The notes under the pieces were generated by a model. The model was given only the letters and a program-made list of their open reading frames with translations, was not told the origin of the DNA and did not search any database. Positions 23,555 to 33,984 of a stretch of DNA of 60,000 nucleotides are shown here, one piece after another. The stretch's first letter is position 1, and every line of letters starts with the position of its first letter. The position numbers and the translations under genes were made by a program. The stretch is from Polytrichum commune (Eukaryota > Streptophyta > Polytrichopsida > Polytrichales > Polytrichaceae), in contig OX485804.1 of assembly GCA_950295325.1 (NCBI GenBank), forward strand, positions 36,334,001-36,394,000, read 5' to 3'.

Positions 23555-24150
23555 CTCCATTATTACCGTACGTGGCTGCTATTCGCTTTGTTTTTCTTGC
23601 CCTCCAGTTTCTTTTGATCGGATTTGTGTCATGTCTTCAAGTCGGTTTGTGTTGGATTGGCGAATTCGTGATGAAACATGGACAAAAATCGGATTGGAAA
23701 TCGGATCTACCTTGCTTTAGTTATGGTTATTGGAAGTGCACGTTTGTTGATTCCTTATTTGAATTCATCAGTCGTCTTCCCGACCCATCACTCAATTATG
23801 AACGTATGCAGGTGTTCTTCGGTCTATTTTTTCTTGCTCTCCATTTTCTGTTGATTAGATTTAAGTCTTCAAGTTTGTGTTGGGTTGAACAAATCGATGT
23901 TGAAACATCAACGGAAATCGGATGTCCCCTGCTTTAGTTATGGTTATCGGAAGTGCGTGTCTGTTGATTCATTATCTAAATACATAAGTCCTCTTAAATG
24001 GGTTCAACACTGAGTGTGGAGTAGTTGATAAGGTTAAGAGACGTAGTCCAGTTTCTTTTAGACATGCGCCGTCATGGTGTTTATTCTCTGATTATCACCC
24101 AACCACACACCAATCAAATATAGGTGTCTGATTAAGAAAAGTAACCGAAT
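23555..24150 (+). repeat. Two tandem family B copies followed by a family A-like tail
   Basis: AAAATCGGATTGGAAATCGG (first copy) and GGAAATCGGATGTCCCC (second copy) are each followed by TTATGGTTATYGGAAGTGC. After them, from about 24,005, comes the block GTGTGGAGTAGTTGATAAGG through the ACCAATCAAATATAGGTG region, which matches family A in reverse. The same B-then-A order recurs at 33,250-33,545, suggesting that both are parts of one larger element. Confidence 0.65.
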
Positions 24151-24315
24151 AACGCCCCACATACCTTACTTGACAATGAGACAACAATGTTCATAAGACC
24201 ACCTTAAAGCATGACCCACAATCGTGAAGGTCCCATTGAGGACAACCCTAAACTCATGGTGCAAATTTAAAGGTGAGATGTGAAAGCAATCGCCTGCATG
24301 ATTTCATTATTGCTA

Positions 24316-24503
24316 CACCGTTTATGGTATTTAGTGTCACTTACTATTTGGAGTTACACATTGCTGTAACGTTTTATTGTTGATGCAAGTTATTGTCCAA
24401 ACAACCAATTTTACTTTTGTTGATTAAAAATGAGATCCATAGTAAAAAGTTATGGCACATAGTAACTCCAAATAGTAAGTGACACTAAGTACAATAAACA
24501 ATG
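24316..24503. mobile_element. MITE of the TA-flanked CACTAAAT family, 188 bp
   Basis: The arms TTTAGTGTCACTTACTATTT-GGAGTTAC and GTAACTCC-AAATAGTAAGTGACACTAAG are nearly exact inverses over about 28 bp. TA flanks the outer ends. It is the most compact and best-folding copy. Confidence 0.8.
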
Positions 24504-24879
24504 TAGTTTAGAGGTTCTCTTTCTCCTCCCCCCCCCCCCCTCCTCTCCTCCCTTTCACAATGTCCCTCTAGATATGCAACATATGTAAGGGAGACTTTCA
24601 AGTCCTCTATGATGGAATCAATATCTTAGAATCTTTAATTACTAAAAAAATTAGCTTCTTTTTTAATGTAAAATTTTGTGTGTGATAGAAAACTAATTGA
24701 GATGTATGGGTACATCACTTGAATGCTCATATAGAGTGAACATGTGGAGCATATATAGAGAGAGCCAATAATCCTTTAGACAAAACCCGTTGATGTCAAT
24801 GCTTGGGGCACACTGTGTGATCATGCCCTTAGTTGAAACATGCTAAGTTAGTCCCAACTATTCCCAACTCTTTTGGTTA

Positions 24880-25330
24880 GTTTGGGTAACTAGGTCCAAC
24901 TTTATTGGATGATTATCGAGATGAATTAGTTTTTTTGAAGTGGATTCGGAAGCCAAGCAACTCAAAATAGTTGGATATTGGATCTCATCTCAAATTCTTA
25001 GGGTATTTTTATATGTAAATATTCCCAAACTCATTATGGTCTTATAGGGGCATCCATTTGTGTCACCCATCTAGGTCGTGCCCCACATGTTGTGTGGGAA
25101 TTTGGGGAGATTCTTGAGTAGCCTATTATTGTCTAATCTACATGATTGTGCGGATGTGAGTCCACCAGTAACATGCCGCACTTGCTTTGCTAATGCCACG
25201 TTATTTGGTTCATTTTAAGTGCAAAATTTGACAAGTCCATGGTCCTACCTACATTAAAGCCTCCACCCACTTGCCTTCAACGCGGTGTCCTACACAACAT
25301 AGATCATTGCATGCGTCTATTTGATTTTTA
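24880..25330 (+). repeat. Family H repeat, copy 1
   Basis: Shared blocks in order are CAACTCAAAATAGTTGG, CATCCATTTG...CACCCATCT, CATGATTGTG and AAAATTTGACAAGTCCATGG. Copies lie at 25,790-26,180 and 35,340-35,800. The unit is about 400 bp without a conserved frame. Confidence 0.65.
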
Positions 25331-25789
25331 TTTCTTTGAAAACCATATAAGAGATGCTATGTGCTCAGACTACCCCCAAAGTAGGGATCTAGACTAAGTC
25401 ATGAAAGACCAACCGAAGTATGTGTGCCTACCTTGGAAAGCTTTCAAACCAATAAATCATTTGTTTGTCATACTCATGTTGACTCAAATATAATCCATCT
25501 ATATATTCCTTACTAGAATAAAGCTTGTTGCAATGCAACATGATCAAATAGTTAAAAAAATTGAAGAAAATTCCAAAAAAACTATGTGACACAAAAGACA
25601 ATTTGCTAGGGATTTGGTAGAATGCTTAGATTATGATGTCAACATGTGTTTAAGTGTACTTCTTGTAAGTAGGGCTTCACAAATGTGAATATATAGCGGA
25701 TGAATTCCAAGTTCCATAATTAATGGGGTTCAAGGGAAAATACACTCAAATATTGGGAAACACGCATTTAGTCGTTAAAGGTAGTCACA

Positions 25790-26180
25790 CCTAATCCTGA
25801 CATTTGGTGAGTCTGGGAACTTAGAGTGTTCAAATGTATGTTTGATCCTCTTGTTGAATTATTCCTTCAAAGTAAAATCAGATGCCATATGACTCAAAAT
25901 ACATGCACCACATTTCAAATTTTTACATAATTTCTAATCTAGTCTTGATATTCCATACCTCATTGTATCCGTATACAAATACTTGTTGGTGCTACCCATC
26001 TTGCTCATGCCCAACCTTTTGCATGGAAAAAAATGTTTCTTGAATAATCTAGTATCACAATTGACATGCCTAATATGTAGTCCATTAGAGTGTAAAATAG
26101 GCAAACTCATGGCCCTTCCTAAGTTGGAGCCTCCTCTCACTTCTTTATGTCATAGTGGTGTTGCGTGATGGACTCGTCGT
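25790..26180 (+). repeat. Family H repeat, copy 2
   Basis: It matches the 24,880 and 35,340 copies through ACTCAAAATACATGCACC, GCTACCCATCTTGCTCATGC, GTAAAATAGGCAAACTCATGG and TTTATGTCATAGTGG. Short open frames on both strands here are parts of the repeat. Confidence 0.65.
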
Positions 26181-26429
26181 GTTGCACATGAGTCATGCCA
26201 TGCTTGCACTGGGTTTTCATTTTGAGAACGGGCCTATATTTTCAATATATCCATTCTTAGTTCTAGTTAAATGAGACACTTTCTTTCATTTCAAAAACAC
26301 ATACAAGACCACCAAAATTTGGAATAGAAAGAGGGACAACTCTCTAAGATGCACACAATGAAACCATGTAACATATCATTTCTGTCAACTATATCCTTAG
26401 TACTAGGTGTGAGTAAGTAGGTCACAAAT

Positions 26430-26800
26430 CAAGACAAGGTGCACCTAAGGTCGATGTGTCTAATTCGATGTTCAACCTTAAATGGACACCTATATTTGAG
26501 TGGTGTATGATTGGGTGTAAATCTAAGAACGGGTACCAAATAAAACAAGTGTTGAATAAAGATTGGACAATGTGCTCGAAATCTCTTAACCACTCTAGAT
26601 GCAACAACCAACACAACTAGGAGGACCTATGTGGTCATCTAATAACTAAGAGAATCTCAACCATTTTGACAATTTATATGAAATCCACACAAACTCCTAA
26701 AAATATGAGGAAAGTGGCTACGGGCAAGATGTAGACTTGCTAATCATCTCTCACTAATTGGATGTTGCATATCCTACAAGAAGTGGGTGGGGTGAGCATA
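26430..26800 (+). repeat. Family A repeat
   Basis: It begins with GTCGATGTGTCTAATTCG, carries the core TATTTGAGTGGTGTATGATT and AACGGGTACCAAATAAAACA, and ends with TACAAGAAGTGGGTGGGG. The homopolymer position here is GGAGGACC, with no expanded tract. Confidence 0.7.
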
Positions 26801-26821
26801 TATAGGTGTAAATTATAACTC

Positions 26822-26861
<40 letters not shown>

Positions 26862-26862
26862 A
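26822..26862. repeat. (TA)n(TG)n compound microsatellite
   Basis: A TA run passes directly into about twelve TG dinucleotides. It abuts the left end of the hAT-like element at 26,867. Confidence 0.95.
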
Positions 26863-26866
26863 TGTT

Positions 26867-27367
26867 AGGGCCATTTCACACATGAGACTCAGAGCCCGTG
26901 ACCATTACACTTCAAACACTCTCATTGGTGGAAAAGGTGGAGCCAGTCCACGTTCGCTTCACACTACACTTGAGGGACCAACGGAGTATGTGAATGCAAG
27001 ATGGATGTAAAGTCTACATGGATTCCTACATGGCATCCAATGGATCATGTTTCATAGTCACTTGGATTATTTTCAAAAACCGCCTCTCGGAGGTAGGCAT
27101 AACACAAAACCACGAGACCATGGGACTCCGAACGCTCACAACCATTGGTTTATTCTATTTTATCATGTGTGAGGACCCGGATGAATTGAAATTCATTGAA
27201 ATAGCATTTGGTTGAGGGCCCGGTCACATATGGCTTCGCACTACACTTGAGGATCCATGACCACACTACATGAGTTCGGAGGTGTGTTGGGACGGCCTTT
27301 GGACACTTTCTTTTGGGCTCTCACAATTTCATGGTCATGGCTCTTGGCTCATGTGTGAAGTGGCCCT
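26867..27367. mobile_element. hAT-like non-autonomous element, 501 bp
   Basis: The left end AGGGCCATTTCACACATGAG is matched by the inverse of the right end, AGGGCCACTTCACACATGAG. Similarity continues to TGACCAT. Interior motifs such as CTTCGCACTACACTTGAGG appear twice (near 26,959 and 27,235). It has no transposase. It resembles 10,655-11,147 in its ends, but no clear target duplication is visible. Confidence 0.75.
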
Positions 27368-27514
27368 TAGATAGATATGGACTTAAAAAGGCTTCCGTCG
27401 TCACATTGTCCGCTCGTGGACACAACACACTCATGCCTCTTGTGCCTGCCAACCTTCCAAAGCCTGGCCTGTGGTCCCCTACTGTCTCCCCTCACACAAC
27501 CCTGCTATCATGCA

Positions 27515-27830
27515 TAACCTATAAAGTATGTGGGTTGTTATTGGGTTCGTTTTTCCATGTTCTCCAACTTCTACCGATTAGATTTACACACCAAAAAAAA
27601 ACTTGCGTTGTATTGGCAAACTCATGATAAAACATTTACAAAAATCGGATTGAAAATCGGACTTCCCCTTATTTGGTTATGGTTATTGGAAGTGCATGTT
27701 TGTTGATTTTTTAACTGGATCACTATGATTTGAAAATCCCCTATGTACGAGAGGTTTGTAGAGAAAAGCAAATGTGTATGTACTAACGGCATCCTAGAGA
27801 ATGGACTCATGTATTTATATTGAGCTTTTA
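27515..27830 (+). repeat. Family B copy followed by a family I part
   Basis: TTCTCCAACTTCTACCGATT, AAAATCGGATTGAAAATCGG and GGTTATTGGAAGTGCATG define family B. From about 27,720, ACGAGAGGTTTGTAGAGAAA and GTATGTACTAACGGCAT match family I (5450-5770). Confidence 0.65.
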
Positions 27831-28234
27831 GACTAATGTGATAAATGCCTCCACTAAGTATACAAAAATGTGCATCATGAAATCAATTGGCCACTATCAC
27901 ATATAAAATCTATTTTCACTTTCCAACGACAAAGTCATTGAACTTTTTGTTTTCTTCCATAGCATGGAACTCAACGATTGCATCAAACAAACAAAGACAA
28001 TAGCACAATAACTCTAAAGAAAAACTCAAGGGAGCCCATGAGTTCACTTTCAAGGTTTGTTGAGCTCTGCACTTGTGTCAACACACCACACGAGATCCGC
28101 AAAGTGCAAGCAGCCCAACGAACCCCAAAATTAATCCTCTATTGAGCCTTCGGCCTCTTCACACGAGGGTCGTGAAGAGAGAGGAGTCATATGATGGGAG
28201 ACTATCACGTACAGCTCTATAGGAAGAGGAGAAC

Positions 28235-28450
28235 TAATCCGCTAGTTGCAGATGAACCGGTTGAGTTGGAGAAATGATCGGTTGAAGTTCAAGACTTCAA
28301 GAAAACCACCCACCATTTTATGGGAATCTATGGAATATACCCCATAATCGATAAAGAAAAACCGAAAGACGTCCACATGTAACCAACCGGTTGGACTCGG
28401 AAACACACACAAAATAGGGTCTCGACCGAGTATGATGCCCTAAAATCCTC
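28235..28450 (+). repeat. Family G repeat, forward copy
   Basis: GGTTGAGTTGGAGAAATGAT, GGTTGAAGTTCAAGACTTCA, GTCCACATGTAACCAACCGG and GGGTCTCGACCGAGTATG align in order with the other four copies. Confidence 0.75.
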
Positions 28451-28502
28451 CCCTCCCCTCCCCGGCCACTGAAGCAGAGGGAGTGGGCATGGGGGCCACT
28501 TT

Positions 28503-28784
28503 GTGAAGCGATTGTTTTGTTTTGTGAGATCGAGTCAGTCAGATAGTATACATGGCTCCCTCCGTCCCACCTTTTTGGAGGGCGAGAATAACTTCTCTGT
28601 GATGGCCTTGTATCCCAAGTTGATCCATTGTCGCTTTTGTTCTTACAACGTGGTGGGAAGTGAGGTACACTTTGTGTTGGAATGTCCCCCTTTAGGATTT
28701 CATTGGAGAGGCGTTCACTTTCCTAGCTGTTTGAAAACTATTTGTAATGCAAGTGGGCAGTCTCAAGTCTTTCTACCAACTTGA
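28503..28784 (+). pseudogene. Possible LINE ORF2 C-terminal zinc-knuckle remnant
   Basis: The frame encodes CRFC, a spacer, and EVHFVLECP. This is the C-x2-C...H...C spacing seen near the C-terminus of many non-LTR retrotransposon reverse-transcriptase proteins. It is only about 93 codons long. No reverse-transcriptase or endonuclease motif is visible in the adjacent sequence, so at most this is a 3'-terminal fragment of a 5'-truncated element. I see no clear poly-A tail or target duplication around it. A chance match to the short motif cannot be excluded. Confidence 0.35.
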
Positions 28785-29169
28785 TCAACGCTCGTACCAT
28801 CACATGTGGATATTAAGCCTCGATCTCATGTGTGTTGCGCTGAGGATCGTATACTTTGTTGGTTCTAATGAATCAACCTTTTCAATTCCACCTTAATGCC
28901 CTTCCAGTCTAGAGTTTCTTTGGCCTCGCAAAGTCAATTTCATTACACTTCCTTTGTTTCATTATTCGTTTCCCATGCCAAAAACAAAACTGAGCAAAGG
29001 GTAAAAAAAAATTAGAATAAAATAAAATAGGGATCTATGTCAGAGTGAAAGTGACAAATTCCCATGTTACGCCGGGGGTGGACCCTTCTACCACGTATGA
29101 ACTAAAGTGAGTGCAAGAAGGGGTACCATTTGAGGCACTGACATACATAATTCACATAAGGGAGAGGTA

Positions 29170-29745
29170 TTGTTTTGCTCTAGTGTGTATGTTTAAACAA
29201 CTATTAAGAATGTTGAAATAAAGGTAGATGTACAAAAGGGGCTCTAGGGTTTAGGGGAAAATTTGACAGTAGATGTATTACTTTCCTCCATCTCTGCCAT
29301 ATGCTAATAGTCCTCAATGACCACCTTTTCCATTCTTGTTGGGGGTTTGCAATTGGGTTCTAGGTTTTTACAAATTGGAGGCTCTTGGAGCGCTCATGGG
29401 CTCCCTTGAGTTGTGCTCTCTAGATTGTGGCTAAGTTATTGTGCTCTTGTTTTTGTTTGCTTGATGCAATCATTGCGTTACATGCGACTTTCTCATTGGG
29501 AAGTGAAAATGGATCTTATATGTAGTTTGTGCTTATTAAACTCGGGATTTTTATGTTGTATAAATAATAGAGGCATTTATTACATTACATCGAAAAGCTT
29601 AGTATAAATACATGAGTCCATTTTCTAGCTTGTTGATAGTAATATACATTTATTTTTCTCTATAAACTTCTCGTATATAGGGGGTTTAACTTCATAGCGA
29701 CCCACGCACGTCATTTAGGTTAGTAATGAAAAGTCCACCCCCTGG
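29170..29745 (-). repeat. Family I repeat, reverse, with an internal insertion of about 350 bp
   Basis: The flanks match the inverse of 5450-5770: AAGGTAGATGTACAAAAGG and AATTTGACAGTAGATGTATT at the left; CTTCTCGTATATAGGGGGTT and ACCCACGCACGTCATTTAGG at the right. The stretch between about 29,285 and 29,590 has no counterpart in the forward copy, so it is extra DNA of unknown type. Confidence 0.55.
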
Positions 29746-30097
29746 GCATATCACATGGTTAAAGTGCAAAATTATGATTGCACCACTACAAAAGAGAAAT
29801 CCACTTGACAAAGGCCGCTCTCTTGTACGTGTGCACACAACCACAATCCATTTTTTCGAGCATCTAAGTTTTGCGGTGGCTAACCCACTTGAAAGTCAAT
29901 TTTGCTACAAGGAGTGATCCACAAGGGAGTTCAAACTCACTTCAAGTGACACTTCCTCTTTTTCATTCACATGGTTCAATGAACCAACAATGTAACATGG
30001 TTCTTGTCAACTTGTCGTGCGCAAGTTTTAAAAAAAAAAATCCTAGCTCACATCGAGACCCCAATTGCCCATCGTGGCATGACAATCGTGGCACTTC

Positions 30098-30568
30098 ATA
30101 CATACCCTCCAACGTAAAAAAAAAGAACCCCGCATTTCTTTCAAGAAGGATATATATAGCATATACAAAGAGGCTATTATTGTTAATTTTCAATTGGGGA
30201 TGGGTAGAAGGTGGTGAACAGGTTATAGACATTGCTCGTCAATGTATTACATTGAGGCTACGTTTTTCCTTCTCTTTTCCTTCAATTGGACAAGTGTCCA
30301 TCAATTATGTGAGAGAAGCCCATATAGTTTGTCATACATACCCTCCAACGTAAAAAAAAGAACCCCGCATTTCTTTCAAGAAGGATATATATAGCATATA
30401 CAAAGAGGCTATTATTGTTAATTTTCAATTGGGGATGGGTAGAAGGTGGTGAACAGGTTACAGACATTGCTCGTCAATGTATTACATTGAGGCTACGTTT
30501 TTCCTTCTCTTTTCCTTCAATTGGACAAGTGTCCATCAATTATGTGAGAGAAGCCCATATAGTTTGTC
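30098..30568. repeat. Near-identical tandem duplication, 236 + 235 bp
   Basis: The 236-bp unit starting ATACATACCCTCCAACGT (30,098) is repeated immediately at 30,334. By eye the copies differ only by one A in a short A run and one T/C change (GTTATAGAC versus GTTACAGAC). This is by far the youngest duplication in the window, or possibly an assembly artefact. The shared open frame has no domain I recognise. Confidence 0.9.
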
Positions 30569-31193
30569 CATATCATGTCCAACTAGTCCAAAACTACATG
30601 AACCAAATTTATATTAATCCATATAGAGAACCTATAAAGCCCTATCAAGCATCCAAAACCTACCATATGACATTACAATATCTACACCATTCTCATCAAT
30701 AGCATAAAAGGGCGTTTACATCACAAGCATACAAGTTCTAGGCAATTGACATGTGCCACTGAAAAAGCGTCCTACGTCACTCGAGAATCTAAAGATCTAC
30801 CAAAATGACAAATCTACATATTTCCCTCACCGACGCATAACAATTACCTAGGACTCATATGCTGGTAGTGTTACCCTACACATCAATTGCAAGTCGAACA
30901 CCTTTAACACACCATACACCACGCCCATACGAGGTTATCACAACACACGACATGACTCAAACAATTTCAATTGCCCCAAACAAGCGTACCTCGTAGTTGC
31001 GCTAGACAAGAATAACTCAAATGGCCGACGGCGGTCGATTACAAAAATCATACTCTAGAATTTAGATAGATAAATTCATTTAACCGCTTCAAAACAAACC
31101 GAAAAGACCAAAAATTTGCTTGAGAGATTGCAAAATCTATGTGATAAAGTTTACGAAAACCCCTATAATCCTACTTCTACTTTTTTGGGTAAC

Positions 31194-31218
31194 TTTTTTT
31201 TTTTTTTTTTTTTTTTTT
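31194..31218. repeat. T homopolymer, about 25 bases
   Basis: An uninterrupted T run with no recognisable retroposon body attached. Confidence 0.9.
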
Positions 31219-31530
31219 GTTGGTGCCCTTCTTCTCGTACTTCAACACCACCCACTTTAGCATGCACCTGACAGAAACTACTAGTGCATTAGACTCGTGC
31301 TTATTGCACCTAATTCCTTGCAGAGTGTACCTTAGTCCTCGTGTGTCTGAACTTTCCAACAACTAAATTGCCCACCATTGGATTATTGGACCAAACGCTT
31401 ACTAAGCAAACCACAAGTACCTAGAAGCCTTTTCAGACGGAGTGCTTGATAACATGTTGCATAAGTATTATGAGCGTACAAACCTATCATCCACACATGT
31501 TAAAAACATGTCTTTTATATATATATATAG

Positions 31531-31554
31531 GTTTAGGTTTAGGTTTAGGGTTTA
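31531..31554 (+). repeat. Short telomere-like repeat (TTTAGG/TTTAGGG)
   Basis: Three to four consecutive GTTTAG units end in TTTAGGGTTTA directly after a TA microsatellite. The plant telomere unit is TTTAGGG, and two of the units here lack one G. It is too short to be a telomere. It could be a fragment captured during break repair or a chance run. Confidence 0.6.
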
Positions 31555-31559
31555 TGTAT

Positions 31560-31740
31560 CTTAATAATGTCCGTTGACATTAGGTTACATGGTTCCATTG
31601 TGGGTGCTTTCAACTCCACGTACAACTTTGACGATTGGATCAAGCTTGGAATTGTGTCATTCGGTCAACAATTGCGAATCTCGCATGTTTTCATTCGAGT
31701 TTTCAAACTAGGAGTTGAGATTTATCTTTCGTTATGAGTA
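31560..31740 (+). repeat. Family F repeat, copy 1
   Basis: ATTGGATCAAGCTTGGAATT, CAATTGCGAATCTCGCATG, CAAACTAGGAGTTGAGATT and TTATGAGTAGTCATGTTG correspond in order to 32,040-32,250 and to the array at 46,140-47,500. It is followed directly by a MITE. Confidence 0.6.
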
Positions 31741-31771
31741 GTCATGTTGCCCCTTCCGATTGTGTTAATTG

Positions 31772-31984
31772 CATTGATTATCCCAATTAGTGCATGTTGC
31801 TATTCGGAGTTACGCGTTGCAATAACGTCTTACTCATGAGTTCAATTTTTACTAACGAAAGTTCAGTAGGTTGTTTGGACATTATAGAACATAAGTGACT
31901 TGGTTGAATATTTGCATTCTCGATAAATAGTTATAGCACTGTGTAACTCCGAATAGGAACACGCGCTAATTGGGATAATCAATG
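31772..31984. mobile_element. MITE of the TA-flanked CACTAAAT family, 213 bp
   Basis: The left end CATTGATTATCCCAATTAGT is matched by the inverse of the right end, and both continue into GCATGTTGCTATTCGGAGTTAC-type sequence. TA flanks the right side only, with TG at the left. It is related to 21,893-22,110 but has diverged at the tips. Confidence 0.7.
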
Positions 31985-32039
31985 TAGTGAGCCTAGTCGT
32001 CTTTATGTGTTAGAAACATGTTTGCTATAGATTTGTGGT

Positions 32040-32250
32040 TGATTGTCTCAATTAATGTTCCTTCACACTAAGGTGCGTGGCCCTATTGACCATTGGATTA
32101 AGGCTGGAATTGGCTCGTTTGGTTAGCAATTGCGAACTACACATGCACTTGTTTTGATTCTTAAACTAGGAGTAGAAATGCACAAAATATAGGAGGTCAA
32201 AGTGGAGATTACCTTTCTCTTTGAGTAGTCACATAGGCCTTCCCGATTGT
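32040..32250 (+). repeat. Family F repeat, copy 2
   Basis: CCATTGGATTAAGGCTGGAAT, TTAGCAATTGCGAACTAC, TTAAACTAGGAGTAGAAATG and TTTGAGTAGTCACATAGGCC match copy 1. Both copies end in CTTCCGATTGTGTTAA-like sequence followed immediately by a member of the TA-flanked MITE family. Confidence 0.6.
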
Positions 32251-32258
32251 GTTAACTA

Positions 32259-32557
32259 CACTAAATAATCCTATTATTCTGGGCCAAAATAATATTTTAA
32301 ATCCCATGCTAATTTTCATAATGAGAATTAATGCGGGCCACACTAAATGTTTTCCTTAGAAAATTAATGTGGGTGATTATTATTTTTTGTGTTACTTTTT
32401 TCTTATAACCAATATTCAATGTGTTGGTCGGAAGACTTCTCGAATACTTAGGAGAAAGTCCCGGGGTCTTTGATCCACCTTCACTAGAAAATTAGTGTGG
32501 CTCACGCTAATTATTTCCACTCTAATTTTCCACCCACACTAATAGGGCTATATAGTG
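32259..32557. mobile_element. MITE of the TA-flanked CACTAAAT family, 299 bp
   Basis: The left end CACTAAATAATCCTATTATT and the inverse right end CACTATATAGCCCTATTAGT agree over about 19 bases. TA flanks both sides. The interior repeats AAAATTAGTGTGG-like blocks and has no frame. Confidence 0.7.
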
Positions 32558-32708
32558 TAGTGTTCCTAGAGTGATATATGTATTTCTAAGCACATGGTCC
32601 TATCAATGTCCAATCTCGTCATAACACATGTTTATTTGATGCCTATTCTTAAAGTAATTGACCATTGGTTGAACAAACAACTCAATAAATGGAAAAAATG
32701 AACATGTA

Positions 32709-33067
32709 CACTCTAAACTCCGTAACATCAATCTCTTAATGTCACTCCTTCTCTTATATCCCAAAACCCTAGGGAATGGATGCTCTCAGTCTAAATCTCA
32801 CTTCTTGTTGTCATGTTTCCCTCCCATATATCACATGTTTTGACATTAAAATAACCCACCAAAAAAAAACCAAACCACACGGTCACACGCATCACGTTGT
32901 CATCAATATCATGGTTGTCATTATTGCAATAATGACTTTGTGTTATTTCATAATGTCACATGCTACACTAATTCTTATTTATCATGCATCCTTGTTAACA
33001 CTACAAAACTCCTTAATATCACATGCACTTTGTGTGCCACAAATGTGATATTAAGGAGTTTAGAGTG
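32709..33067. mobile_element. MITE, CACTCTAAACTCC subtype, 359 bp
   Basis: The left end CACTCTAAACTCCGTAACAT and the inverse right end CACTCTAAACTCCTTAATAT are flanked by TA on both sides. The tips resemble the CACTAAAT family. The right part contains a perfect 18-bp hairpin (33,006-33,060). Confidence 0.75.
33006..33060. repeat. Perfect 18-bp-stem hairpin inside a MITE
   Basis: AACTCCTTAATATCACAT and ATGTGATATTAAGGAGTT are exact inverses separated by an 18-base loop. The inner stem repeats the element's own end sequence, so the MITE carries a third copy of its terminus. Confidence 0.9.
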
Positions 33068-33249
33068 TACTCCACCAAAAAGTTAGAATTTACTCTAAAA
33101 GGCAAAGCCACAATGCCGTATAGTGTCTTGGTAGGTGTACACGTACAAGTCAAAGTGAGCTTCCATATTACTATTTAGAGAGGTACATGTATCAATTTGG
33201 AAGTAGGTAATAAAGCAACAAAGTTAGTGGATTTATTGCATATGGCCGT

Positions 33250-33545
33250 GTAAGGTATGTGAGTGTTGTTTCACTTAGATTTTTGTGTTCTCCAACTTCG
33301 ACTGATTAAACTAGAAAATCTACAATGAAGTAGCAACAAAAATTGGATTGAGAATTAACCCTCTCCTGATTTACTTATGATTACCGGAGGTTCATGTTTG
33401 TTAATTTTCTTAAGTAAATTACATAGGTTCTCCCAATTGGTGTTCACTATTGAATGTGGAGTAGTTAACAAAATTTGAAGACGTAGTTCAATCTCTTATA
33501 AAAATGTGTCTTTATGATGTTTGTTTTGTAACCAAATAACACCTA
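33250..33545 (+). repeat. Family B copy followed by a family A-like tail
   Basis: TTCTCCAACTTCGACTGATT, AAAAATTGGATTGAGAATTA and GATTACCGGAGGTTCATG define family B. From about 33,440, CACTATTGAATGTGGAGTAG, TAACAAAATTTGAAGACG and TTCAATCTCTTATAAAA match reverse family A. The arrangement equals that at 23,800-24,150. Confidence 0.65.
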
Positions 33546-33625
33546 CATATTTTAAGGTCGTTCATCTCATTATTGAGCAAGGGTCTAATAAGAAGAAAAA
33601 AATTATTTCTAGGTGTAAGGTACTA

Positions 33626-33984
33626 CACTAAAGATTGTATTTAGTGTCATATGTCAATATCCCTATGAAAGCAAGTAATATTAAATGTAAACTCAAACAC
33701 TAGATATCAACTATGGTAATGTGTGGAAGTTACATGTTTGAATTTAGTGTCAGTAAGGATATGAAAAAGAAAAATAACAATGATAAAAGGAGAATTTTAA
33801 CATATCTTCTAGCATTCTAACCTTCCAATATTTCAGCATTCCAGTGAAGTTCATGCTTCACAGGAAGGGAGGTGGCAATAGGGAAGGTAGTAGCACATTT
33901 ACGTTCAACACTAATTGAAAATTAGTGTTGAGTAGAGTAGGGTGATAACAACATTAAATCTAATCAAACAATAAACATCATTTG
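33626..33984. mobile_element. Probable MITE of the CACTAAAT family, about 359 bp
   Basis: The left end CACTAAAGATTGTATTTAGT is followed by GTCATATG. The right boundary (ATCATTTG before TA) matches only loosely. Internal GTGTCAGTAAGG and ATTAGTGTTGAGTAG support membership, but the right end is uncertain. Confidence 0.5.

Noticed and set aside
29871-30353. 160-codon plus-strand open frame
   Set aside because: It runs through an A-rich tract into a near-identical 236-bp duplication. No domain was recognised and there is no supporting splice or codon pattern.
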